Assembly: GCF_033568475.1 (NCBI RefSeq)
Contig: NC_133122.1
Location: forward strand, 83,041,442 to 83,105,441
DNA: 64,000 bases
Direction: 5' to 3'
Origin: Henckelia pumila
Taxonomy: Eukaryota; Streptophyta; Magnoliopsida; Lamiales; Gesneriaceae
Shown here: in pieces, positions 1 to 11,754 of the stretch
Numbering within the stretch: the first letter of the stretch is position 1
Layout: every line of letters begins with the position of its first letter
Translations under genes and position numbers: made by a program
The notes under the pieces: generated by a model
Told to the model about the DNA's origin: nothing
Databases searched by the model: none
Seen by the model: only the letters and a program-made list of their open reading frames with translations

Positions 1-2200
1 TCCCCAAAGAAATCCTTCGCTCCTTTTTCTTCTTCTTCGTAGCACCCGTTCTTCTTCATTTTCTGGCAAAGCATCTTCAAGGTTGTAAGGGCGAGCTGTA
101 GCACTGTCGATTGAGCTCGATTCCATCCCATTCCAGCTCCTTTTCGATCGGCTTAGCTCATTGAGCCCACTTCATTCGATTTTTTTCTTTCTTCACTTAA
201 CTAGGCAAGATTATGGTTTCATTTGCTTACCTTGTAGATTATTTATGTATGTTTTGATTGGTATTAAGTTTTGTGTATTCCATTTTCGAAAAAATACATG
301 AATGCGTGCCCTGTATTTTTCTTCCAGTCACAAAAATGAGTTTTTTTTGTTTGTTTATTGTTTTGCTACTGATTTAATCATGTTATAAGTCGAGGAATGA
401 TTGATTTTGAAGCATTTGAGAAGTAATACAATGGAAGGTTTCTATTTTCGAAATTTGATGTTATTGATGGTGATGATGGGTTGGTGATTTAGGAGCTATC
501 ATGGGTGATACGTAGTTCACATTGCAGCATTAGAAGTGATGAATTTGGAATGGGGTATTGTCTTGGAGGTTTCGGTCTAGCCAATTATCTTAAGGGCTCG
601 GTTTGAGAACGGCTGGGAATGCCATCGAGCTGTGTTGCTGGTGAGTTTTGTGGGTCAGGTGTAGTGGTGTGAGTGGGACTAATGCATTGGTTATGGTCCT
701 AAGTACATTGGGTTGGGAGATGAGAGTCAAATAGCCAAGGTTTTCATTGGTTAGGTAACTAAGTCATGGGCAGAATTGGAGGTTGGGCGGGTGCTGTCCG
801 GGATTGAGCACCTATAACAGGGTTAGAGTCTGGATTTAGCTAAGGTCTCGGGTTTGGTGGTACCGTGGGATGTTAAGGAAGCGACGTTTTGAACGAAATT
901 CAATTTGATTGAGTTTTCCCTAAGTTCTAAGCCTTTGGACTTAAGAGAGACAGAATTTTAGGCGTTAAGTTGATGCCCGGGTTTGAATGTTTAAAACAGA
1001 GTTAAGGTTGGAATTGGGATAAGGCCTCGGGTCAGGAATTACCCTAAGAGGTTAGGAATATGTCGTTTCAAGCGGAATTCCTTTTGAATAAGTGTTGAGC
1101 AAATTATAAGTTTTTAGGGCGAAACACTCCAATGACCTAAGAGCTAAATTTTGGTTTAGATCTACATCCTTGGTACTACTTCCTAAATCACCATCCCAGT
1201 CATCCTCATTTGAGTCACTTGCCTGATCATTGAGTAAATATTTTCATGTACATTACATCTACGTATTCATGCTAAGTACATGAATCAATAAGGAAAATTT
1301 TTTTTTTTGAACGAAGTGACTTGGTTGTGACCATAGAAAGACATGTATGGACGGGCTGGGAGACGTTCTGGCTTCCCTTACCACCTGACGTGTATGTACG
1401 GGCTGAGAGAAAACTTGGCTTTCCATACCAATCATTGGCAAGTCGGGTTGGAAGATATCCCGACTTCCTTGCGGCATAGTGCACTGCAGCCATGATTTAG
1501 ATCGAAACCAGAGTCACAATTCAAGGATCTAAGTTCACAGTTTCAGTTCAAGTCATTTATATTCATGTTCAGCGCATTATATGCGGTTTCATTGTTCATG
1601 TTTGACTTAGCCATGCATATGTTACATTTATATTCACATCATTTACCCTGAGATCATCTATTTAAGTTTAAGGGCACAAAAGTATTTTATTACAAGTTAT
1701 TTTCAATCTGCATGTGCTTGTATCTATGTAGTACTCGTTATCCCCCCCCCCCCATATTCTTGCTTAGTCTTTTTGGCTCACTACACATATTGCTTTCAGG
1801 TGAGGAGTTTTTCACTAAGATCGAGGGGCAGGATCCCCAGGGCGAGGTCACCGGTGGTGCAGGCCCTTGACCGACGTGCTTTTAGTTGTTCCGCAAACTC
1901 TGATGTTTCCTTACACTGTCAGTCATTGCAGGATGTGTTTTCCCTGCTTTAGAATTTTTGGCATGTAAACTTAACAGTTTATTATTTCGCAACTGTGTGG
2001 GATTAATTTCCCTTTTTCGGATTCTATGGCTATCGTATTTGGATTTTTATCTTGTGTTTATTTTATGTTGATTTGAATTGCTGACTGTGTCAGTTGGGCT
2101 TACAATATTTTAAAGCGAGTCATGGCAATTTTTTTTTTTAAAAAAAATTCCGCAAATCCTTTATTTATTATTTATATTTTAGAGGGTTAGGGTCGTCTCA
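1..2200 (+). repeat. 3' part of a long gypsy-type LTR (family A), cut by the window edge
   Basis: The sequence is collinear with the complete solo LTR at 56,642-59,758. Shared landmarks include a 'gaacgaagtga' block, a C13-C14 run at the same place, the palindrome-containing stretch 'attcttgct(g/t)agtct', and a 'ttcaggtgaggag' block. The right end is taken at 2,200 (...gtcgtctca), where copia coding sequence begins abruptly. Orientation is inferred from the related copy. Two short minus-strand frames near 1,259-1,493 are not credible genes. Whether this is a solo LTR or the end of a full element cannot be decided because the left end is outside the window. Confidence 0.75.
1755..1800 (+). promoter_or_regulatory. 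conserved LTR module: palindrome followed by acceptor-like block
   Basis: 'cttagtctttttggctcacta' is followed by 'ttgctttcagg'. The same arrangement occurs in the solo LTR at 59,271-59,316 and in a different gypsy LTR at 54,107-54,145. Role unknown; a 3'-end or processing signal is a guess. Confidence 0.4.
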
Positions 2201-4019
2201 CAGATAAATCTCAAACAGATATCAAAGATCTAGCAAACAGGCTAGAATCAACTATTCTAAATGATGAAAGCGATAGTGATGATCCTTCTGTCAGAAACAT
2301 TGAACCTGAAGAAGTGATTACTCAAACTACTAAAAACAGTTGGGTCAAGGTCATGAAGAACGAAGGATCGAGGAAGAAATCATCGAACCAGATAACATAA
2401 TCAGAAATGAGGATGATACTCCAAGAAATCAGGACACAAATCCTCTTGGACCAAGTCTCCGGTGGAGCAAAGATCATTCACCTGGGCTGGTCATTGGTAA
2501 TCCTATCACCCCTCTACGTACTAGAAATCAAATGATCAACAAATTATTCCATGCATCATTTATTTCAAAGTTAGAACCTAAGCACATCGATGAAGCTTTA
2601 CAAGATGCTAGCTGGATTGAAGAAATGCAAGAGGAACTAAATCATTTCACTAGAAAAAAGTCTGGAATCTAGTCCCTCGACCGAAAAATCAAAATATCAT
2701 AGGCACCAGATGGTTGTTCCGCAACAAATTGAATGAGGATGGGACAGTGATAAGAAACAAAGCCAGATTGGTCTCTCAAGGATTTAGACAAGAGGAGGAA
2801 ATTGATTTTGACGAATCATTCACTCCAGTCGCAAGACTTGAAGCTATCAGGATATTTCTTGCATTTTCTGCTTATAAGAATTTCAAAGTCTATCAAATGG
2901 ATGTAAAATCAGCGTTTCTAAATGGTCTACTTCAAGAAGAGGTGTATGTTGAACAACCACTAGGTTTTATCAGCTCTTTGATTTTGGATTATGTCTTTAA
3001 ACTTGATAAAGCTCTCTATGGTTTAAAATAAGCGCCAAGAGCGTGGTATGAAACCATATCACAGTTTTATTAGATCATAAATTTGTTATAGGAACAGTCG
3101 ATAAAACCCATTTAAAATTCATTAAAGGAGATCACATTTTACTTGTTCAAATTTATGTAGACGATATAATATTTGGATCAACTAATCCTCGTCTCTGCGA
3201 GGAATTTTGTAAGTTGATGCAGGAACAATTCTAAATGAGCATGATGGGTGAATTAAACTTATTTTTTGGGCTGCAAGTGAAACAGCTTGAAAATGACATT
3301 TTCATAAATTAGGCTAAGTATACCAAGGAACTTATCAAAAAGTTTGGCATGGAAAATTGTTCTGTCATATCTACTCCTATGAGTGCTTTCATAAAGCTTG
3401 ATAAAGACGAAGCAGGAGCACCGGTAGAGGTAGCAATGTATCGAGGACTTATCAGTTCTTTACTTTAATTAACTTCTAGCAGGCCTGATATCATGTTCGC
3501 AGTATGTCTATGTGCAAGATTTCAAGTAGCACCCAAACAATCTCATTATATTGCTGCTAAACAAATTATTAAATATCTTAAGGGTACTACAAACGTGGGT
3601 CTTTGGTACTCCAAAGACTCATAATTTAATCTTGTTGGATATTCAGATGCAGATTATGCAGAATGCAAGATTGATAGAAAAAGCACTAGCGGGTCTTGTT
3701 AGTTTCTGGGAGATAGACTTATTTCATGGTTTAGCAAGAAGCAAACATCAATTTCCACCTTTACAGCCGAAGCAGAATACTTGGCAGCTGGCAGTTGATG
3801 TGCACAAATACTATGGATACAACAACAACTTCGAGACTATGGAATACAGTCAAGAGAAGCTCCCATATTTTGTGACAACATTAGTGCAATTTCAATTACT
3901 CAGAATCCCATGATGCATTCGAGGACAAAGCACATTGACGTACGACATCATTTCATAAGAGAGCATGTGCTAAAGAAAGAGATTCAGATTATCTCATCTC
4001 CAGAGATCAGCAAGCAGCA
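2201..4019 (+). pseudogene. SIRE-type copia pol fragment: linker, reverse transcriptase, RNase H
   Basis: Conceptual translation gives the pre-RT linker (2,210-2,670), then the copia RT blocks: KARLVSQGF at about 2,762, [11 protein letters not shown] at about 2,900, LYGLK at about 3,015, and an intact YVDDIIFGSTN active-site block near 3,160. RNase H follows with YSDADYAECKIDRKSTSG (about 3,640) and HIDVRHHFIREHV (about 3,940). The block after YVDD (GSTN..LC.EF, then MSMMGEL) is typical of SIRE-lineage copia elements. Stops and frameshifts occur near 2,350, 2,670, 3,029, 3,232, 3,310, 3,466, 3,622 and 3,700, so it is dead. The protease and integrase half of pol is missing: the family-A LTR abuts the linker at 2,200/2,201. 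RNase H is split by the insertion at 4,020-5,396 and resumes at 5,402. Confidence 0.88.
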
Positions 4020-4361
4020 TGATAAGTGTATTTTATACACTTAATTTATATATGCTTTTAATTGTTAATTGCTTGTTTCGAGCAGATTTATGTGGGTATT
4101 TTGTTGTTTTTGTGTTTGTAGGAAATTATGGAATTTATGTGGAAAAGGAGGAAAAATGAGAAAAATGAGATTTGAGAGAAAAGAATTAAAAGAATAAAAG
4201 GGAAGAAGAAAGAAGAAAAGTAAAGAAACGTACAGACAAAAGAAAGGAACAGTGATGGGCCATCTTATTGGGCCAAAAGATCAGCGCTTCCCATTAGCTC
4301 TCAAAGAGAGCTATCACGCAAGAATTGTTTTGGCGTGAGAAACTTGAGATCAGAGGGCTAT

Positions 4362-4400
4362 ACGCGGGCGCGTTAATTCTGAGGCGGGCGCGCGTCGCCA
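4362..4400 (+). repeat. GC-rich repeat patch upstream of a TATA box
   Basis: Two near copies of gcgggcgcg lie about 20 bp apart in an otherwise AT-rich LTR, about 60 bp before the TATA box at 4,461. The placement matches the GC-rich arrays of other LTR families in the window. Confidence 0.6.
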
Positions 4401-4460
4401 TATTTTAGCGGAAGGAAATTTCTATATTTTATGGGCTTTTGGGTGGGCTTTTGTGCACAC

Positions 4461-4470
4461 TATAAAAGGG
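4461..4470 (+). promoter_or_regulatory. TATA box of the solo LTR
   Basis: tataaaaggg is a strong plant TATA box, within the LTR and downstream of the GC-rich patch. Transcription would begin about 30 bp further on, near 4,495. Confidence 0.6.
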
Positions 4471-5401
4471 AATTTTTTCATCAGATTTGGGAGAGCCGCC
4501 ACTCATAACACAGAAATCAGAGAACAGGTTTTGGATCGTGATTTGCTGAGAGTTTTGGAGCTTTAACTGAAGAACAAAGACGGAGTTCGATAGACCGGAC
4601 ACGACGTCGACGATGGATTTGATTTTTTTATCTTTTATTTATTTAATTCTGAACATGTTTGGATTTATTATTTATTGTTTTCAGAATTTTATTATGAACT
4701 AAACCTTTAGAGTCTAGAGGTCGGATGAAACCTAGTGTAGACACTTTCATGAATTTTTGATTTTATTGAATTGAGTTTCTTCTAGATTAATTGTTTTTTT
4801 TAGAATGGATTGTCTTTTCAATTATCTGATCAATAATTGATTTGTTATATTTATTTGAAATCTGGCACTCGGGAGAGGAGATTTTGAATAGGACCATTGG
4901 AAATTACACTGTTAATTGTTTATCTGACTCGGGAGAGCTTATAACTTTAACAGAGCTTTTAAAGAGAAAATTGTTTTGTGATAGATCACTGCGATAAATT
5001 CTTAATAGGGATATTGGAATTGAATTGTAGTTGATAAACATTATTTGTTGCTCGGAAGAGGGAAATAATAAACGTAAGTGTTCTTGGTTATTAATTGATT
5101 GGAATTCATGAAGATTAATTAATTAGGATTGACTGTTGTTGAAACCAGGTGAAATCTATACCTCTAGACCATTATTCTCTGATTGATTATTCCTGAAAGT
5201 TGTGTGTGTGCTATCGAAACTTCATTGATTATTTATTTTATTGCAAAATTCTTGATTATTGATTTTCTAGATAAAGTTTAGACTATTTTAATTACAAGCA
5301 CTAAGATTTTCATTTTACTCCCTGTGGGATCGATATCTGAATTATTCACTATATTAAAACTTGACACTCGTACGCTTGCGAGTAATTTTCACAACACAGC
5401 A

Positions 5402-5479
5402 GATATATTCACTAAACCGCTACCGGACGCTAAGTTTTCTTACTTTCGTAATATACTTGGTTTGATAGAATTAAGCTAA
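5402..5479 (+). pseudogene. SIRE-type copia RNase H tail
   Basis: This continues the RNase H frame interrupted at 4,019: ADIFTKPLPDAKFSYFRNIL, then GLIELS and a TAA stop. ADIFTKPL is the conserved C-terminal motif of copia pol. It fixes where pol ends and shows that the sequence to its right belongs to the region between pol and the third ORF of the same element. Confidence 0.9.
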
Positions 5480-5704
5480 GAAAAACATGATTTCAGGGGG
5501 AATATTGCATATCATTGCATAAAATTTCATTACAATAAGCATACACATTTGTTTTACAAAAATTCCCCTACTAAATCTACTGAGCATGTTGATATGACAA
5601 GCGAGCTGCAGATATCCTGATTCTCATTTCACGACTCCACTCAATCATCCACAGAGTAAGTGCGCCTTGAACATTGCAGACATCATCCTCGAAATAGATG
5701 TTCT
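5480..5704 (+). other. post-pol spacer of the SIRE element
   Basis: Non-coding as far as I can see: a few short frames, each closed by stops. It ends where the reverse Athila-type LTR begins. The same spacer presumably resumes at 9,983. Confidence 0.5.
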
Positions 5705-6680
5705 TGTTGCGTATTTTTGTGCCCGCAAGTGCACGGTATCAAGTTTTAATATATGATGAGTAGAGTATCGTTCCCACGAAGATTGAAAATTTATATTCAC
5801 ACAAAGTCCTGTAATTAAAATAATCTCAACTTTTTTTAGAAAATCAAAGTTTAAAATTTAATAAACTAAACTAAAATAAAATAAATAATCCAGAATTTGA
5901 AGGATGGATTTGGGTACACGATCTGAGACGGGTTTTAGATACAAGATATCACTCGATTTTCATTCATGAAAATCATATCAATTGATTATATCATCTATTC
6001 CAATTTATAGGCCAAGAACCATTAATTGTTATTTACTGCCTCTCTCAAGTGCCGAGTAAATGTTATTATTCTAATGCTAATTTCGATATCTCTATCAGAA
6101 ATCAAACAAAATAATTTAATCAAGTTCTATGGTTCTCTTTCAATGACCTCAAAGGAACTTGTAAGCCTCTCGAACTCTACAAAAAACCTAGGTTGTGTTT
6201 TCATATGATCCTATTCAAAATCGCCTCTCTCGAGTGCCAGATTTCAAATAAATATAACAATTCAATTATTGATAAAGTAATTGAAAAACAATCAAAGCAG
6301 GAATAGACAAATAAATTGTTAAGAACAAATAATATTAGGCAAAATAATAGTCAAAACATGAAACTCCAATCAAGATCCGTCAATCTCTAGAAACAACTAA
6401 TAAGTTTATAATGAAATAATTAAACACATAGACATATTCAAAAATCTCATAATAAATCAATGCAGATAATAAAAATCACAGTCTGTCCCCAAATGAATTT
6501 CCTCTGTCGTGTGATTCGATTATCCTTTGTCGTTCGCTCCCACGTCTCAAATCTGTGTCCCAAGCCTACTTGAATGCGTAGTTGTGTGTGGTTATGTTGT
6601 TTTCTGCTTGTTGTGTCTGTGTTGTGCGGCTCCCTTGTGTGATGCTTGCGTTCTCCCCCTCTTCTAGTTCCGATTATTCT

Positions 6681-6690
6681 CTTTTATATG
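6681..6690 (-). promoter_or_regulatory. TATA-like box of the LTR (minus strand)
   Basis: Minus-strand catataaaag. The same context in the Athila LTR at 49,461 keeps a TATA-like core. It lies about 75 bp downstream (minus direction) of the GC-rich array. Confidence 0.45.
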
Positions 6691-6768
6691 TCCTTAAAGC
6701 ATGTCGAATAAAGCCTGTTAAATCGAGACTTTTAGGATTTCAAAATTATGTTGGTTTTTCGTACAGAC

Positions 6769-6895
6769 GGCGCTGGGGCGCTAGTATCGGGCACTGGGGC
6801 GCTGATCGGCATAAAAAATTCTCTGAAAAAAAAAGTCGGACGCTGGAGCGCTGGTTTTATGGCACTGGGGCGCTGCAGCTTGTGTACAGCGCGCA
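6769..6895 (-). repeat. GCGCT-type GC-rich array in LTR
   Basis: At least four copies of a 'gcgctggggcgctg'-like motif, partly degenerate, in an AT-rich LTR. The partner LTR has the same array at about 9,598-9,722. Confidence 0.7.
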
Positions 6896-7197
6896 ACATT
6901 CTTGAAAAAATCATATCCGGAGTTCTAGCCGTCGGATCGAGCTGAAATTTTGATAGAAGCTTCAAAACATCCTAAAATTTATTATGAAAGGTGGAGATTG
7001 GATCTCGTCTATAAAAAATTCCCAGTAAGTTTCTGAAGTTGTTGCTCTATAATTCATCATTCCCCTTCTTTTCGCTACTTTTCTTCTAATCCTTGCATCT
7101 CACCAAAACAAAAACAAATATGCATAAAATCTACTCGATACATGACAAAATCCAAGTTAAATCATATATAAATTAAGTGCATAAATTGCACTTATCA

Positions 7198-8530
7198 AAT
7201 TTCCTCAAACATAGACTTTTGCTAGTCTCGAGAAAAACAATAATTAGCAATATAGTCGACCTCCAAATTTTTACATACACATGTCAGCTAATTTTTTCAA
7301 GAGTTCTCGTGTGTGTGTGATTCACCAATCTTGTCTATTCTCCTCGCTTTCGATACACTAGTGCAACAAGTTTTTTTTCATAGAATCATCAACTCCGCTC
7401 TCTAGTTTCAAAACAATCTCCACCATGTTCAACTTCTACTCACTAAGATCAAAAGGACTTTTCAAGTTATATCAAAGATTTTTCATAACATCGCTGTATT
7501 TTGCACCCAATTTTATTTTAGCTCCATAAATTACCCGCAAACTTAGCTATAACTAAAGATAGGATTCGGATTTTAATCCACTCGTCTATAGCCCGGATGG
7601 AGCATAAAACCCATTTTGTCCGCAAACTTAGCCATGGATTGGTGATTAAAATTTCAATCCCTTTCCATGCCCGGATGGAGTTTGTTTTAACAAAAATTTT
7701 CTATGTTGCTTTGACAACTTTTCAGCATTCAATAAAAATTTTTCCTAAATCATTTATAAGCTTGTAGAAGTCTACCTTGGTTTTAAGTATAAATCACCAA
7801 AGTTAAGAATCAAATCATCCAATTCACTCACAATATCACAAAGTTTCTCTAATCACTAGGTTCTAGACAATCAAGGCATAGTGCATATGGGTGAGAACTC
7901 AAGATTAAATATAGCTAACATTGACATTTTTAACACCAAAAATTATTTTCATCATAGGCCAAAACAAGTACCCATCATGTATTCAACTCAAACTAACTGA
8001 TAAAAATTTTTCAAAATGTTTAAACACCCCCCCTAAACTTAAAATGTGCATTGTACTCAATGTAAAATAAACAAATTAAATTGAAGAGGAATACACGTAC
8101 CTGTGACAATGACCATCAGTAGTCGTCATCTTTTTCACCGTCATTTGCAGCGAATTGGGGTATAGTAGGGGTAACACCACCAAACTTCATCTCTACACAA
8201 CCTAAAAAAAATGACAAGGGACAAAAATTTAAGAAGTAAATACATAAAAATCAAATAAACATAATAAATAAATAATAAAAAAAAACTCTTGGGTTGCCTC
8301 CCAAGCAGCGCTTAGTTTATAGTCCTCAGCCCGACTGCGTTTGCACTTTCAAAACTTTAAGATCTGTGAATAAACTGCAGACATAGACAAAATAAAATAA
8401 ATTAATCCAAAAAAATGATAATAATAAATAGACAATAAAAATAAAAATTTTAAATCAAAATCAAGATCACTCGGTAACAGTATTAGTGCACAATAAATTG
8501 AATCAATCCCCGGCAACGGCGCCAAAAACT
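7198..8530 (-). mobile_element. internal region of the gene-less Athila-derived element
   Basis: 1.33 kb without a credible coding frame. Two Athila hallmarks remain. Next to the right LTR lies ccccggcaacggcgccaaaa, the complement of the tttggcgccgttgccgggg leader that follows Athila 5' LTRs. Near 8,290 lies cttgggttgcctcccaagca, seen again near 38,041 in the reverse Athila element. An imperfect direct repeat (ccgcaaacttagc ... gcccggatggag) occurs at about 7,540-7,605 and 7,617-7,680. Size and content fit a large retrotransposon derivative that depends on proteins from another copy. Confidence 0.75.
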
Positions 8531-9982
8531 TGTTGCGTATTTTTGTGCCCGCAAGTGCACGGTGTCAAGTTTTAATATATGATGAGTAGAGTATCGTTCC
8601 CACGAGGATTGAAAATTTATATTAACCCAAAGTCCTGTAATTAAAATAATCTCAACTTTGTTTAGAAAATCAAAGTTTAAAATTTAATAAACTAAAATAA
8701 AATAAAATAAAGAATCCAGAATTTTAAGGATGGCTTTGGGTACACGATCTGAGACGAGTTCTAGATACAAGATATCACTCGATTTTCATTCATGCAAATC
8801 ATATCAATTGATTATATCATCTATTCCAATTTATAGGCCAAGAACCCTTAATTGTTATTTACTGTCCTTCTCAAGTGCCGAGTAAATATTATTATTCTAA
8901 TGCTAATTTCGATATCTCTATCAGAAATGAAACAACAAAATAATTTAATCAAGTTCTATGGTTCTCTTTCAATGACCTCAAAGGAACTTGTAAGCCTTTC
9001 GAACTCTACAAAAAACCTAGGTTGTGTTTTCATATGATCCTATTCAAAATCGCCTCTCTCGAGTGCCAGATTTCAAATAAATATAAAAATTCAATTATTG
9101 ATAAAGTAATTGAAAGACAATCAAATCAGGAATACACAAATAAATTGTTAAGAACAAATAATATTAGACAAAATAATAGTCAAAACATGAAACTCCAATC
9201 AAGATCCGTCAATCTCTAGAAACAACTAATAAGTTTATAATGAAATAATTAAACACATAGACATATTCAAAAATCTCATAATAAATCAATGCAGATAATA
9301 AAAATCACAGTCTGTCCCCAGATGAATTTCCTCTGTCGTGTGATTCGATTATCCCTTGTCGTTCGCTCCCACGTCTCAAATCCGTGTCCCAAGCCTACTT
9401 GAATGCGTAGTTGTTTGTGGTTCTGTTGTTTTCCGCTTGTTGTGTCTGTGTTATGCGGCTCCCTTGTGTGATGCGTGTGTTCTCCCCCTCTTCTAGGTCC
9501 GATTATTCTCTTGTATATGTCCTTGAAGCCCGTCGAATAAAGCCCGTGAAATCGAGACTTTTAGGATTTCAAAATTATGTTGGTTTTTCGTACAGACGCC
9601 GCTGGAGCGCTAGTATCTGGCGCTGGGGCACTGATCGGCATAAACAATTCTCGGAAAAAAAAAGTCTGGCGCTGAAGCGCTGGTTTTATGGCGCTGGGGC
9701 GCTGCAGCTTGTGTCCAGCGCGCAACATTCTTGAAAAAATCATATCCTAATTCTAGCCATTAGATCAAGCTGAAATTTTGACAGAAGCTTCAAAACATCC
9801 TAAACTTTATTATGAACGGTGGAGATTGGATTTCGATGTATAAAAAATTCCCAATAAGTTTCTGAAGTTGCTGCTTTATAATTCATCATTCCCCCTCTTT
9901 TCGCTACTTTTCTTCTAATCCTTGCATCTCACCAAAACAAAAACAAATATGCATAAAATCCACTCGATACATGACAAAATCC
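8531..9982 (-). mobile_element. 5' LTR of the gene-less Athila-derived element, truncated
   Basis: Collinear with 5,705-7,197 and bounded on the left by the ggcgcc leader. The match stops at 'tgacaaaatcc' (9,982), about 50 bp before the expected TGATAAGTG end. The outer end has been lost, so no target duplication can be tested (left flank is gttct). Confidence 0.85.
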
Positions 9983-10412
9983 AGCATCAAGAAGCGAACC
10001 AGCAGGATTTAGCACATCACGAGTGCTCTGTGTTCGCAAAAGAAGCTTGCATCGTAGTAACCCCTCAGCATAACGTGGCTCCATGAGAGCTAAACCTGAA
10101 GGAAGGTTGCGACGAACGGTCTCTAAGAGAAACCATATTCACATACCCCTTGCTATCACTCTGCTTCTATATCGGTTTTTCCTTATCTCAAACTCTAACT
10201 CATCCATGTTAATGTTTGAATTTGTGATATTGTGATTGAACTAATTTTTCTCGTTGCATGGTAACATATTTATAGACAAGAAAAGCAGAAGGCTAAAGGT
10301 TTAGTAGATCAACAGTCACCTACACCGAATCGTCGTTTATATCTTCAAAAGATATTCGTACAGACTTCTGATAAACCTACTTTATCGATAATAGTGCACC
10401 TTGCATTTAATA
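9983..10412. other. spacer between nested elements, probably SIRE post-pol region
   Basis: A forward frame is open, with one stop, over about 9,983-10,200, but I do not recognise its product. The remainder is AT-rich and non-coding. By position it should be part of the SIRE element between pol and the third ORF; that is inference from the nesting. Confidence 0.35.
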
Positions 10413-11397
10413 TGTAGTGACCCTTACCCGGATCACCTACTAACAAAACTTAGGCATGCAATTAACTTAATAAAACAGGTATCAGAATAATCTTGCGAAA
10501 ACCATAATCATTATACAATCCCAAGTAAAGGAATCTATAATTTGTCCAAATAATATACAACCAAATTGAATAGCTGTATCAACCTCAAAACAACAGAAAT
10601 AAAACCTATACGAAGCTCCAGCTGGTCAACCACTGACTAGCCCCTCCTGGATCCACCCGCCTCGTCCAATCGCAAACCTGCCCCATGGAATAGGGTGTCC
10701 AGAAACACAGAGTACGAGACGTGATCATAAGACGTTCAGTACGAGAGTATGAGTATACATGCATGCAAAGTGAACTCCCTAAAAACTCGAGGTCAAGGAT
10801 CAGATAACAGAGACAGAACGGGCCCTGGTATGTAGCACGCTGTGCCGTCGCTTCAGGAGGTGGCTCCCATACCAAATACCAGTGGATTTACCGGACCCAA
10901 AGCCATGGAAGTTCATCCACTAACAGGATAGGGTACAACCCTACTAACAGACATCTCGAAGGATATAGCTCAGTATGCAAATGAATGCAGCATAAATCAA
11001 TGACATATAAACCATGCAGTCACATAATACATGCATACTCAGTCAGGATATATCGAACAGTACTTCCGTACCTCAAAACAGTGCAAGCTCAACTCTAGGT
11101 CCACGCCTATAGTCTGCTCTACACTGCCAAATGATACTACTATCATTAAAGTGCTCTAAAAGCCTTAGCTAAGCTATTGCATACTCCTAAATATTTATAA
11201 GAAGCAAAAGCTATACCTTCGTCCGTCGTTAGCCCTTTGATGTCGATGCCTCCAGAACTTGGGCACAACTCCGCTACGACTATCGAACGCCTCGACGACT
11301 CCCGGGTCAAGCCTAGGAAGACTAGAACTACTCAAATATGCCTGGAATAGAGAGGGATTCTCGGAATTGGCAAATGAAAGTGAAGCCTCGGCCTTCT

Positions 11398-11408
11398 ATT
11401 TATAAACA
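11398..11408 (-). promoter_or_regulatory. TATA box of the chromovirus LTR (minus strand)
   Basis: Minus-strand gtttataaatag lies immediately downstream of the palindrome array at 11,411-11,682. The second LTR keeps 'ctatttatag' at the same place. Confidence 0.55.
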
Positions 11409-11410
11409 AC

Positions 11411-11682
11411 GATCGGAGCTTCCGATCCTCGATCGGAACGTCCGAACCTAGATCGGAACGTCCGATCCTGCCATCGGAGCTTCCGAAGATCCTTATCTGC
11501 CACATGTCAAAATATCACTTGTTGACTTCGGATAGGGGTGATCGGAGCTTCCGATCCTGATCGGAGCTTCCGATCTAGCCACACACTTCATGCCTGACGT
11601 AATATGATCGGAGCTTCCGATCCTGCATCGGAGCTTCCGATCCAGTTCGGAACTTTCGAACTCGCCTTTGGAGCTTCCGAAC
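11411..11682 (-). repeat. array of about ten short palindromes (GATCGGA-n3-TCCGATC type)
   Basis: Perfect units GATCGGAGCTTCCGATC occur at 11,411, 11,540, 11,559 and 11,606. Variants lie at 11,431, 11,451, 11,474, 11,627, 11,645 and 11,667. One variant has changed both arms: GTTCGGA...TCCGAAC in the other LTR (about 14,540). Spacing is irregular, so this is not a CRISPR. The array lies directly upstream of the LTR TATA box. Confidence 0.9.
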
Positions 11683-11741
11683 TCTATCCAAGTGATTATG
11701 ATTAATTCCTTGATTACTGATTTTGGTTACGGGCTACTACA

Positions 11742-11754
11742 TTCTCCCCCACTT
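11742..11754 (-). promoter_or_regulatory. polypurine tract of the reverse chromovirus
   Basis: Minus-strand aagtgggggagaa directly precedes the 3' LTR. Just before it is the 'atttcgaggacgaaat' block common before gypsy 3' LTRs. Confidence 0.85.

Larger units (their letters stand above)
4020..5396 (+). mobile_element. Athila-type solo LTR inserted in copia RNase H
   Basis: The 1,377-bp block starts TGATAAGTGT and ends TTTTCACAACA. It is flanked by the 5-bp duplication CAGCA (4,015-4,019 and 5,397-5,401). Removing it plus one CAGCA rejoins the RNase H frame from SKQ to ADIFTKPL. The 3' end (bcctgtgggatcgatatct..., then cgtacgcttgcgag) is the classic end of Athila-type LTRs, and the reverse LTRs at 5,705, 8,531 and 48,512 share both termini. 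It has a GC-rich patch and a TATA box of its own. No internal region remains, which indicates LTR-LTR recombination. Confidence 0.93.
5705..7197 (-). mobile_element. 3' LTR of a reverse, gene-less Athila-derived element
   Basis: On the minus strand this LTR starts TGATAAGTGCAA at 7,197 and ends CGCAACA at 5,705, the same termini as the solo LTR at 4,020. It pairs with the LTR at 8,531-9,982, with roughly one difference in 20 over the first few hundred bases by eye. Minus-strand PPT-like purines adjoin it at 7,198-7,210. The open frames inside (for example 6,582-6,905) are repeated in the partner LTR and are shadows. Confidence 0.85.
10413..11741 (-). mobile_element. 3' LTR of a reverse chromovirus
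   Basis: On the minus strand it starts TGTAGTAGCCCGTAACC (11,741) and ends GGGTCACTACA (10,413), 1,329 bp. It is preceded in the element's sense by a polypurine tract. The second copy at 13,450-14,637 differs at about 7 of the first 200 comparable bases. An 89-codon minus frame at 10,606-10,875 is duplicated only because the LTR is. Confidence 0.93.

Noticed and set aside
1741..1753. C13 run as a functional element
   Set aside because: Also present at 59,253-59,265 in the related LTR, but homopolymers of this length mutate fast and are error-prone in assemblies; retention in two copies is weak evidence.
6582..6905. 107-codon plus frame, with a similar frame at 9,411-9,734
   Set aside because: Again paired by LTR duplication; the composition follows the GC-rich array and TATA region.
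10606..10875. 89-codon minus frame, repeated with 97% similar product at 13,519-13,788
   Set aside because: Both lie in the two LTRs of one element; the repetition is LTR homology, and no coding feature is visible.
11411..11682. CRISPR-like array
   Set aside because: Units are short palindromes with irregular spacing (from 2 to about 70 bp) in a plant LTR; no spacers of constant length and no cas genes.
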